Positions 1-6,969 of a DNA stretch of 12,281 nucleotides are shown here, piece after piece. The translations under genes were made by a program, and so were the position numbers. Positions within the stretch are counted from its first letter, which is position 1; every line of letters starts with the position of its first letter. Origin of the DNA: Bremia lactucae (taxonomy: Eukaryota > Oomycota > Peronosporomycetes > Peronosporales > Peronosporaceae). Where the stretch lies: the NCBI RefSeq assembly GCF_004359215.1, contig NC_090610.1, positions 10,108,886 to 10,121,166 on the forward strand, in the 5' to 3' direction. Under the pieces are notes generated by a model. It made no database searches and was not told the origin of the DNA. It saw only the letters and a list, made by a program, of their open reading frames with translations.

Positions 1-866
1 TTAATGATCTAGTGCTACTCTCTACGGTAAACTTACCTAAGCGATTAGTCACTAATGTGGGTAGCAGTAAACTACTACCCAAGTTCATTGGGCCTTTCCG
101 TGTACTGCATCGAAGAGGCAATGCGTACACAATAGAATTGCCACGTAGGATGCGAACGCATCCTACGTTTTACGTTGGTCGGCTCCGCCCGTACCATCAG
201 TACGCGGCTTCTTCCGAGGACGGATGTGACCACCCTTTTCAAGAATCCCCAAAAGATTCTTGTGATCGCGAACCAGGTTCTCATGTTGAACCTGAAGTTT
301 CTCATGCTTGTTCCGAAGATCCTCGAAACTACGATGAGCTGATGACAGCTCATCGCGAACAGCATGATAGTTCCGCTCGTACTCCAACAAGGAGTACGCA
401 CCCTTCGAACGGTCTTCCAACCGCTCGATATGGTGATTCTGCACCATCTGTTCCAACGAGCGACGCTTACCGCGCTCGTGTTCAAGACCCTCCTCCAAAT
501 CATGGAGGAAGTGATCCATTTTGTCGATCTTCGACATTAGATCCGACATACGGTTCGGATCTAATTTTCCCTCCTCCACCACAACCTTTGGTGGATTCCC
601 ACGGTGGTCAGCGTTTCCTTGTGGAACGTATCCAGAACCACCGTGATGTGAAGGGGCAGCGAACGAGTTATCTTGTTCGCTGGTGTGGTTATTCACCTTC
701 GCATGACAGCTTGGAGCCTCGTTCCCAGCTGGTTGCTGACGTTGAGGGTCTCGTCCGTCAGTATGACGAGACCCATCCGATGGTTCAGAAGGGCCATCGG
801 AAAACACGCGCGTCTGGCGCTTGTAAATCGATTGCAAAACGTCATTCGCATCACGCATCTCAATAG
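1..866 (+). CDS. pol: Ty3/gypsy Pol, C-terminal end: integrase tail plus chromodomain (5' partial)
   Basis: The frame is open from the window edge (first full codon at 3) to TAG at 864-866, so the true start lies outside the window. Residue numbers count from the codon at 12. Residues about 20-62 are the integrase C-terminal GPY/F-type module, with K-x-IGPFRV and the conserved stretch MRTHPTFYVGRLRPY. Residues about 65-195 are a low-complexity linker rich in Ser, Pro, Asp and His. Residues about 202-255 are a chromodomain (FLVERI, YLVRWCGY, EPRSQLV), a histone-mark reader that targets integration of chromoviruses. Two cage aromatics are visible (F202, W224); the third, normally Trp in the W-E-P motif, is Leu234, a possible TGG to TTG change, so histone binding may be impaired. 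The linker is overlapped by an antisense frame. Family assignment is confident; activity is doubtful. Confidence 0.9.
   Translation, partial: NDLVLLSTVNLPKRLVTNVGSSKLLPKFIGPFRVLHRRGNAYTIELPRRMRTHPTFYVGRLRPYHQYAASSEDGCDHPFQESPKDSCDREPGSHVEPEVSHACSEDPRNYDELMTAHREQHDSSARTPTRSTHPSNGLPTARYGDSAPSVPTSDAYRARVQDPPPNHGGSDPFCRSSTLDPTYGSDLIFPPPPQPLVDSHGGQRFLVERIQNHRDVKGQRTSYLVRWCGYSPSHDSLEPRSQLVADVEGLVRQYDETHPMVQKGHRKTRASGACKSIAKRHSHHASQ
143..168. repeat. 12-bp inverted repeat with 2-nt spacer inside the integrase motif
   Basis: ACGTAGGATGCG (143-154), spacer aa, then its exact complement (157-168). It encodes the conserved PRRMRTHPT region in the sense direction and contains the antisense gene's stop codon (165-163). 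Confidence 0.9.
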
Positions 867-1803
867 AGATGCGAGCGCTTCCCCAGGGCGAAGAAAGGGA
901 ATAGACATCCCTTTTTACCCTCTTCGAGTTGTCTACACAACACGGACAGGGATCACCCCACGCGAGGCATGGAAGCCCAGCCTCACGTGACAACCGATGC
1001 AATTTATACTTACGCCGGTTGGAGTTCGTTTCTCAAAATTAACGCGATTCGGGTCAAGTTTTTGAGGCCAGGCTTCGCGTCCAATGTCTTTGACATTGCA
1101 AATGAACGCCCTCCAGGCTTGCATAAGCGAGACTTTATCTCGCTTATTGTTGCCACTAAACCATCAATGCTTAAGAAAAGCATCGAGATAGAAATCTTCC
1201 TCAGCGCGAAAGTTCTTCGCGCTGGGATCAAGGCCATGTAGCTTTGTCGCAATAAATAAAGGATATTTATTGTGAGGAGTAGTCTCTCCGGACAGGCTAT
1301 TGATTAGCCGCTCTGGCAAAAGCCACGGCTCCTTTTGAGGGGCGAGATGATACATTTTACTGTCTTCACTCCCCTGAGTGATACCCACTGAAGCAGGGGT
1401 ACCACAAGAACTTTTCTTACGATGGCTTACGCCATCGTTATGACCTTGCACAGAAACACGTGCAGGTGACCGTACGGGGAACGGAACGGGTGATGAGGGA
1501 TGATCCTCATCGTCGGATTTAAATAGACTATTAACTCGTCTATCAGAATGAGCCCTCTCATACGTAGTCGACCTCCAAAGAGGGGTCGTATTCACGTGGT
1601 GAATCACCACGTGCACTCGCAACATCTAGTGTTGTGCGATTAGAAGATACTACGGCAGATATTCCGTCTGCCGCAAGAGATAACAGTGCGTCACCCGCGG
1701 CTGCACGTACCGCAGCCGAAGGCGCAGCACTATCATCACCCCGCATGAATTGTTTCTTCATGCGATGGAATTTAAAATGATGGTTCTGACCAATCAACAT
1801 CAT
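163..1803 (-). pseudogene. Antisense gene in the retroelement tail: Cys-rich segment and C-terminal coiled coil, three lesions
   Basis: Read on the minus strand, coding-like sequence runs from ATG at 1803 to TAG at 165-163, about 547 codons. It is broken into pieces: 1803-1558, then 1625-933 in another frame with an in-frame TGA at 1166-1164, then about 1002-163 in a third frame. The N-terminal part is Ala/Ser-rich. The middle contains ordinary globular-looking sequence (PLFIATKLHGLDPSAKNF). A Cys-rich segment (CxxC, then CPCC downstream) lies near 1000-940. The end, encoded by plus positions about 550-235, is a charged helix with repeated Leu, Glu and Arg typical of a coiled coil, followed by a basic RPRKKPR stretch. 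It starts about 65 bp from the LTR, so transcription from the LTR in reverse is possible. I do not recognise the family. Antisense genes next to 3' LTRs are known elsewhere (maize Grande gene 23, HTLV-1 HBZ), which is an analogy only. Confidence 0.6.
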
Positions 1804-1865
1804 TTTAAAATTAAGTGGTCACATAGTGACCACTCCATCCAATGACAGTCAGAGTGATGTCGTTT

Positions 1866-1875
1866 AAGGGAGGGA
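1866..1875 (+). other. Polypurine tract, plus-strand primer site
   Basis: An AAGGGAGGGA run sits directly before the LTR, where Ty3 elements prime plus-strand DNA synthesis. The second cluster has a matching AGGAGGGA at 10701-10708. Confidence 0.65.
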
Positions 1876-2393
1876 TGATGTAACGGGGTGTATCGTTACA
1901 TGAAATTTACACTTAAAGGTTGTGAATTAATATATTATCTAAAAGGTAGATAGATATTATTTTATATAGTAATGTTCAGAATTCTTATCCATAAATAGGT
2001 ATAGACCATTCTATCTATTTATTCCGCAGACTAATCAGCTGTAAAGATAAACAAAAGAGAGGGACAGATCAGATAAGATAAGAATTCAGTTGCATGTTTA
2101 GTATTAGTTATAATTAAGTTATATTTAACAGATAGGAAGAAGAGATACTTAATTATGATAATACAGTTTGCATTTTACCCTCTTTAAGCTAGTTACCCTA
2201 AAGAGAAGTCTTCCTCTGCACGTACTAGTGTACATAAAATAACGTAAGGCACCACTCGCAACTGAAGCAGTGCGAAGTAGACTTGTACTGAAGCAGTACA
2301 AGTCGTAGTGCCCCGTTACAGGCCCCACTTGCATTGATGCAGTGCGAAGATTACTTGTACTGAAGCAGTACAAGTCGGAAGTGCCCCGTTACA
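1876..2393 (+). mobile_element. 3' LTR of the Ty3/gypsy element
   Basis: The LTR starts at TGATG (1876) or more likely at TGTAACGGGG (1879-1888), which is the exact reverse complement of the end CCCCGTTACA (2384-2393). From 1894 it matches the second LTR at 10892-11319 throughout. A TATATAGT at 1963-1970 could serve the promoter. The 3' part carries hairpins with the loop CTGAAGCAG and a tandem duplication of its end. The 5' LTR is outside the window, so target-site duplication and LTR age cannot be read here. Confidence 0.85.
2253..2393 (+). repeat. Tandem duplication of the LTR end, 73-bp period
   Basis: Units at 2253-2320 and 2326-2393 are homologous and each ends in CCCCGTTACA. Each holds a hairpin with stem ACTTGTACT / AGTACAAGT and loop gaagc (CTGAAGCAG at 2288-2296 and 2360-2368). 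The second LTR in the window has only one unit, so the duplication is specific to this copy or subfamily. Confidence 0.8.
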
Positions 2394-2510
2394 TAGAGCA
2401 TGCGACAGTGTAACCTAGGTGAGTAATGACCCCTTAATTTGCACTCACTGTAACTTCTTTGTGTGTATCTTGAAAAGTCGCATTACGCTGCTTCTCTGCC
2501 CTTAGCTTGA

Positions 2511-2929
2511 AATCTCGCTCTATGCATTTTCTTTGTGCATATTTTACAAAGCCATAGTAAATCGCGTACAGAATGCTACTCTATCGCGTACAGCTGCCTT
2601 GCGATTGTCAACCACCTGGCAAAACGCAAGCCGGATGCTACTTTATGGAGCGCGGATCTCGTAAGTGTGCAGGTCAGCCTTTACCACATGGTAGCTTTGC
2701 TAGCAATGACGAACGTCAGCATCTGCTCTTACAGATGGACGATCGAGCACGTCATTTGTGGTGTTGTTGTTGGTTCGACATGAAATACGAAGTAAAAAAT
2801 GTCCTGCTGCCGATGGTCCTACGAATGCAGGGCTTTTCAGGCTGTCAAATCTGCGGACTCCTTATAGGAAGACCTTTGGTCATTGACAAGTCTAATTTAG
2901 TGAATGCTAGTGTCAATTACCTACAATGA
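2511..2929 (+). CDS. Unrecognised spliced gene end, possibly truncated by the upstream LTR
   Basis: A strong intron is visible: donor GTAAGT at 2661 and acceptor CTGCTCTTACAG ending at 2734 (74 nt, the size of other introns here). A second candidate intron has donor GTGAGT at about 2420 and a CTGCCCTTAG acceptor at about 2510. A poly(A) signal lies at 2950-2955. Two readings compete. In one, the frame ending GAT-CTC at 2660 continues after splicing to TGA at 2927-2929, giving a Cys/Trp-rich tail. In the other, an open frame from 2511 to 2660 (membrane-like LEISLYAFSLCIFYKAIV) continues to a stop at about 2784. I recognise neither. No convincing start exists downstream of the LTR at 2393, so 5' exons may have been cut off. 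Confidence 0.35.
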
Positions 2930-2949
2930 CGGCTATGCAACGGCTTTGC

Positions 2950-2955
2950 AATAAA
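2950..2955 (+). terminator. Poly(A) signal AATAAA
   Basis: AATAAA lies 21 bp after the stop at 2929 and supports a real 3' end for the small spliced gene upstream. Confidence 0.45.
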
Positions 2956-3310
2956 GTGTAATATATATGTTTTTTTTAAGGCTCGGTTGCTCTCTATGTC
3001 ATCAACCCTTCAATTCTCCTGGATAATTCCTACCCTACAAAGAGGACAGTAATGCACCACTAATCAATTGCAGACGTGCCAAAATCATTATGAATCAAGT
3101 TTAAAACAAAAGCTACCGTAAATGCACATGTATCATGGGACCGTCGAAAGTCACTGGTAGAGGGATCAAGCCTCTTTTATTATTTAGCTTTCGGAAATTA
3201 CAGGAAGGCAAAGAAACGCCGGACAATTATCAAATCTTTTACAATCCAACGATCTAGCACGCCCTTCCTCCCTTCGCTATTTTGCTCGTTTAATCACAAA
3301 ACCTTTTAAA
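2956..3310. other. Intergenic region with the ADH promoter
   Basis: AT-rich, with no gene that I can support. It must hold the promoter of the dehydrogenase gene, and a pyrimidine-rich stretch (CCCTTCCTCCCTTC) lies about 45 bp before its ATG. I see no clear oomycete initiator. Confidence 0.5.
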
Positions 3311-4393
3311 ATGTTAATGCCACAGTCCCATTACGAGATCCCAACGACCCAGACCGCCGTGGTGTATGAAGCCAATAATGCCCCGCTTCAGGTTCGTGAC
3401 GATTGGCCTGTCGTGCAGCCAAAAGACCTCAAAATTGGACAAGTGCTCGTTCGAATGGCCTACACGGGTGTATGCCACTCGGATCTATTGGTATGGGCAG
3501 GTCAAGGTCCACCTTTGTTAAAACCTTTTCCAATGATTGGAGGCCACGAAGGGGCGGGGTACGTGGCGGCAATTGGCGCCAATACTACGACACAACTAAA
3601 CGTGGGTGATGCCGTGGGGCTTAAATGGATTGCACACTCGTGTCTTAATTGCGAGGACTGCCGCAAAGGATATGAGCCGTTGTGCTTTAAAGCAGGCATC
3701 CACGGATTGTCCTGTCATGGCACGTTTCAGCAATGGTGTGTCTCCTTTGCAGACCACGTGACGCCCATTCCATTCAAACTTGACTTGGCGTCCGCTGCAC
3801 CAATTTTGTGTGCTGGTGTGACCGTGTACAAGGCACTCAAGCAAATAAACATGTCTCCTGGTGAGTATGTCGTGATTCCTGGCGCAGGTGGCGGTCTTGG
3901 TCACTTAGCGTGTCAGTACGCACGTGCAATGGGCTACAAGGTCGTGGCCATTGATACGGGCATTGAAAAGCGTGAGCTTATTGAATCCTACGGAATTACC
4001 GACTTTATTGATTTCAAGAGTGGGAATGTCGTCGAACAGGTCCATGCGGCCACTGGGGGACGTGGAGCTCATGCAGCCCTTATTGTTGCTGGCTCACAAG
4101 ATGCGTACAAGGATGCGCTCACGTTTTTGCGTCCTCGTGGCACGCTCGTTGCTGTTGGTGTGCCGAAAGATGCGGCAATTGTGGCCCCAGTCGTCCCTTT
4201 GGTCTCGAATGAATTGCGCATCATGGGCGCGTACGTTGGCAATCGTCAAGAGGCTATCGAAGCCATTAATATGGCTGCTGATGGTCGTGTCAAAAGCACG
4301 TACGTAATTGAATCACTGACGAATCTCCCAGACGTCTTTATGCGGGTGCGTCAAGGCAAGGTCCAAGGTCGCATTGTCCTCTCGTGCGAGTAA
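3311..4393 (+). CDS. ADH: Zinc-dependent alcohol dehydrogenase, yeast ADH1 type
   Basis: An intact, intronless 360-aa medium-chain dehydrogenase that would interconvert ethanol and acetaldehyde with NAD(H), probably in the cytosol. GroES-like domain: catalytic zinc ligands C55 (GVCHSD), H79 in GGHEGAG, and C167; structural zinc ligands C111, C114, C117 and C125. Rossmann domain: GAGGGLG at 191-197, then VVAID with D215, which favours NAD over NADP. The length is close to yeast and bacterial tetrameric ADHs (about 350 aa), and the W62 region (HSDLLVWAGQ) also matches that class. ATG codons at 3311 and 3317 are both possible starts, differing by two residues. A poly(A) signal follows at 4449. 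Nothing is missing or broken. The role is probably fermentation or alcohol use; the exact substrate range is inferred. Confidence 0.95.
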   Translation: MLMPQSHYEIPTTQTAVVYEANNAPLQVRDDWPVVQPKDLKIGQVLVRMAYTGVCHSDLLVWAGQGPPLLKPFPMIGGHEGAGYVAAIGANTTTQLNVGDAVGLKWIAHSCLNCEDCRKGYEPLCFKAGIHGLSCHGTFQQWCVSFADHVTPIPFKLDLASAAPILCAGVTVYKALKQINMSPGEYVVIPGAGGGLGHLACQYARAMGYKVVAIDTGIEKRELIESYGITDFIDFKSGNVVEQVHAATGGRGAHAALIVAGSQDAYKDALTFLRPRGTLVAVGVPKDAAIVAPVVPLVSNELRIMGAYVGNRQEAIEAINMAADGRVKSTYVIESLTNLPDVFMRVRQGKVQGRIVLSCE

Positions 4394-4448
4394 TTGTGTG
4401 TGTTTTTTTGTTTTGTAAAATTACAAAATTAACGGTGAGCAATTGACC

Positions 4449-4454
4449 AATAAA
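4449..4454 (+). terminator. Poly(A) signal AATAAA of the ADH gene
   Basis: AATAAA lies 56 bp after the ADH stop. The next gene starts about 150 bp further on, so promoter and 3' UTR are tightly packed. Confidence 0.65.
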
Positions 4455-4599
4455 AAGGTGATAAGTTTCGATCGTATTTGTGTGAAAAAGACAAGATTTG
4501 TTGACAATTAAAAGTGACAATATGTGTCTTGCATTGTTAATCGCTAAGTGCGAAATCGACCTTCCGGGAGCTTTCTAAATGATGCGAAAAGAGCCTTTT

Positions 4600-5789
4600 A
4601 TGGTGGCAGCAGCCAGCGGCGACCCATTCTATGTATTTAAAGAGTTGGTGGAGCTGCTATACTACTGACGTATTGTACGATAATCATGGGCTGTCGCTCG
4701 TGTTGATGTAGTGAGGTAGAAAGCACGGTCTCGACTGTAAAGCAGATGCACGCGAAATTGCGCGCTTGTTTGGAGGCCCAAGGCTCACCTGCTGCTAACG
4801 AGTTGCCGTCATTAACACATCGTAAGTACTACTATATATATGGAACTGATATGCATACTAAGAGCGAATTCCAAGGGCAGAGATGGAAGGCGCAATTGCC
4901 ACCGCAGAGAAGTCGGTCAAGTTTCTGGAAGACACCATAGTCATGGTGGAAGCCAATCGAAGCAAATTTGAGCACATTGATGCCGCTGAAATTTCATGTC
5001 GAAAAGAATTTGTGGCAACGATTCGAAAGGTTTGCAAAGATAAGAGATACAATGTTGCAAACGAGGTTCTCAAACGAGTGTGCTGGTTTCTTGTATAGGA
5101 CCTGCAGACGCTTTTAAATGAAATTTCGAGCGACACAATCCAATCTCAAATCCGCAAACTAGAACACAAGGTGTAACTAGACTTGGCTCTGCAGTGGCAA
5201 AGTGACACTAATTCTTGTGTACATGATGAATATATATTCACACCTATTGCAGAGATCGACTTCGTTCGATAGTTTTGATCAGTCGATGCCAGAAAAAAAA
5301 GAGCGATTTTTACGGGATGAAGCTCAGCGGCAATCGGTAATCGCTTCTGGGGGGGTGTAAAATATTATAAATTCTGATAATATATAATATTAGCAAATTA
5401 TCAAGGAACAAGACGAAAACTTGGCAGGGCTTCGCACTGATTTAACGCGCTTACATGGAGTTACGATCGAGATTTCAAATGAAGCGACTCACCAAAATAA
5501 GTGCGTAAAAAAGCAATTGTATTGGACAGAGCAGCTTACAAATGCTATATTGTGGCTATAGAATGCTTGACGAGCTGACGGTAGAGGTGGACGAAGCCCA
5601 GGAACGAATGAATTTCGTCGTGGCACGGTTGAGTACCCTTCTTAAGACCAAAGGTTCTTTTATTAATTTTAACAGTCATATTTATCGGCTAATGAATGGA
5701 TATATCTTTTAGATACATGTCAACTCGGCCTTATTTTATTTCTAGTCGCTGTGCTTACTGTCATGGTCTTCTTGGTCGTGTACACTTAA
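4600..5789 (+). CDS. STX6: Syntaxin-6/Tlg1-type Qc-SNARE, eight exons
   Basis: Exons: 4600-4643, 4712-4821, 4881-5029, 5099-5170, 5253-5336, 5394-5500, 5562-5653, 5713-5789; introns of 57-82 nt, all GT-AG. The product is 244 aa (human syntaxin 6 is 255). The N-terminus has GDPFYVFKDEVE, matching the syntaxin-6 start, then a helical N-terminal domain including VMVEANRSKF and AAEISCRKEF. The Qc-SNARE motif starts at residue 154 (QIIKEQDENLAGL) and continues through exon 7, with zero-layer Gln187. Residues 224-242 form a hydrophobic tail anchor, ending YT. It would act in fusion of endosome-derived vesicles at the trans-Golgi or endosome. In-frame ATGs at 4579 and 4582 are alternative starts. 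Splice sites were placed by eye, but every phase fits and the domains run in the right order. Confidence 0.88.
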
Positions 5790-5958
5790 CCGCACGACTT
5801 GCAGATATCGTGACGTTACGTCAATACTACCCCCTGCGTCTTCAAGACGGCATGGTAGCATTACAAAATAACAATGTACTATAGTTTAAAGACCGTCGTG
5901 CAGTCGTAATTTACGAAACGTCCATTGCTCAAATGATAAGATTCTAGAGGTCTATCGC
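5790..5958. other. Convergent intergenic region
   Basis: Only 169 bp separate the SNARE stop from the stop of the minus-strand gene, so both 3' UTRs probably overlap here. I see no AATAAA on either strand. Confidence 0.5.
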
Positions 5959-6969
5959 TTAGTAACTGCAGGTGTCTTTTTGTTTCGGACACACGCCGGG
6001 GTTTCTATTTCTATTCGCCTTGTCAACTTCTTGCACAGTGGCTCCTGCAGTAAAAAGTGGCCGTTGTTGCGGCAACAGATCCAATGGCTGCGACGGGTAA
6101 GCAACCACGAGAGACGCGAGGGCCGCTGCGGCGGCTTGCGACGAAGTGTACATTGGCGGCTGCGTCAGTGCACACGGCAGCGCTGTTAGCTGCTGTTGCT
6201 GTAGACGCCGTTCCTTTTTCTTACGGTCGAGTTTCCGCTGGTTTGCATTCGCGCGCAATCGATGGTAGTTGCATAAATTGTGATAGTCTCCGCACGACTT
6301 GAGTGCCCGCATATGGTGGCACTTGCCTGTCCGATACTTGCACTTGATTTCCGATGGTACGGGCTCGACAGTCTCCTCTTGGTGCGGCGCTGTAGGAGGC
6401 TCAAAGACAGTGCGAAAGCTCGGAAGCTTACCACTGTCGCTAACGTCCACGGTCTCGGCCACGTCATGAGATCCGACGCTCTGCTCGTGCTTGATAGAGA
6501 CGTCATCACGGGGCAGCTGGCGCGTCTTGAGCGTCACTAGAAGCGACTTCATCGAAATGGTGCTATCGAGCAATTCTACCTGTTTTAAAGACGCGTCGAT
6601 TTCTGTCTTTGACGTGGCAAAGGAATCGACGTGTTGCGGTTGCATGGTGTTTGAATTAATGGGGTTACTAAGGTTTACAAGCGCAATGGCTTCCTGCTCT
6701 AGCGAGTGCTTCACCTCTTCGTCCATCATCATACCCCAAGGCCGTTGAGAACGGCTCTTTCGGCAAAGAATTTGTGCCTCGTTTAATTGTTTTTCGATCT
6801 GATTCGATCTGGTTATCATAAACAGCGGGTGGTTCACACTCTTTGGGGCAAAGCTGCTCCAGATTGAGCATACAAGCTGCCATACAAAATCTATGATATT
6901 AAAACGGACGATGTAGCGTTGTTTATTGCTATGAAGACTTGTGCATAGTTTATACGTCTTCATTTGCAA
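5959..6969 (-). CDS. Putative zinc-binding nuclear protein with CxxxxxxC-CxxH cluster
   Basis: An open frame of 336 codons. Residues 210-236 hold C210-x6-C217-x15-C233-x2-H236 (CKYRTGKC ... LCNYH), a likely zinc site, followed by a basic, Gln-rich stretch (QRKLDRKKKERR, 244-255, then QQQQ) that could be a nuclear localisation or nucleic-acid-binding segment. The rest is low-complexity, with Ala-rich sequence after residue 270. The first 50-80 residues come from AT-rich DNA and look like untranslated leader. The real start is probably Met80-82 (about 6732), just before DEEVKHSLEQEAIALV, giving about 255 aa. I cannot name the family; the spacing resembles plant WRC-type clusters only loosely. 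It faces the SNARE gene tail to tail. Confidence 0.7.
   Translation of the reverse strand: MQMKTYKLCTSLHSNKQRYIVRFNIIDFVWQLVCSIWSSFAPKSVNHPLFMITRSNQIEKQLNEAQILCRKSRSQRPWGMMMDEEVKHSLEQEAIALVNLSNPINSNTMQPQHVDSFATSKTEIDASLKQVELLDSTISMKSLLVTLKTRQLPRDDVSIKHEQSVGSHDVAETVDVSDSGKLPSFRTVFEPPTAPHQEETVEPVPSEIKCKYRTGKCHHMRALKSCGDYHNLCNYHRLRANANQRKLDRKKKERRLQQQQLTALPCALTQPPMYTSSQAAAAALASLVVAYPSQPLDLLPQQRPLFTAGATVQEVDKANRNRNPGVCPKQKDTCSY

Larger units (their letters stand above)
59..1901. repeat. Dense array of short perfect inverted repeats (hairpins) across the retroelement tail
   Basis: By hand I count about 25 perfect stems of at least 7 bp with loops of 3-15 nt between 240 and 1901, and many 5-6 bp ones. 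Arms: 241-247/255-261; 332-340/347-355 (9 bp); 378-385/391-398; 536-546/555-565 (11 bp); 575-581/589-595; 657-664/675-682; 746-755/765-774 (10 bp); 776-783/794-801; 854-861/866-873; 894-900/908-914; 1082-1088/1092-1098; 1123-1132/1138-1147 (10 bp); 1202-1210/1216-1224; 1250-1258/1264-1272; 1419-1426/1431-1438; 1492-1498/1505-1511; 1593-1601/1605-1613 (9 bp); 1653-1659/1667-1673; 1698-1704/1712-1718; 1742-1749/1757-1764; 1771-1782/1798-1809 (12 bp); 1814-1822/1826-1834; 1878-1885/1894-1901. A random sequence of this length would give about one such stem. The nearby ADH gene shows no such density. Confidence 0.85.

Noticed and set aside
75..503. Second minus-strand frame of 142 codons under the Pol linker
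   Set aside because: It is in a different frame from the coiled-coil frame, rich in Trp, Arg and Ser in the manner of a shadow frame, and has no continuation beyond either end.
1593..1613. Possible regulatory E-box-like palindrome CACGTG
   Set aside because: It belongs to one of the many local hairpins, so a separate regulatory role is not needed to explain it.
59..1901. CRISPR-like or satellite array
   Set aside because: The stems differ in sequence and spacing; there is no repeated unit, only repeated self-complementarity.
2149..2373. Minus-strand frame of 74 codons in the first LTR
   Set aside because: It repeats itself because the LTR end is tandemly duplicated, and the same frame recurs in the other LTR pieces; no sign of a protein.
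3502..3904. Minus-strand frames under the ADH gene
   Set aside because: They are shadows of a strongly conserved gene and have no domain of their own.
6057..6748. Plus-strand frames opposite the zinc-cluster gene
   Set aside because: They arise from GC-rich complement of the minus-strand gene and none has a recognisable motif.
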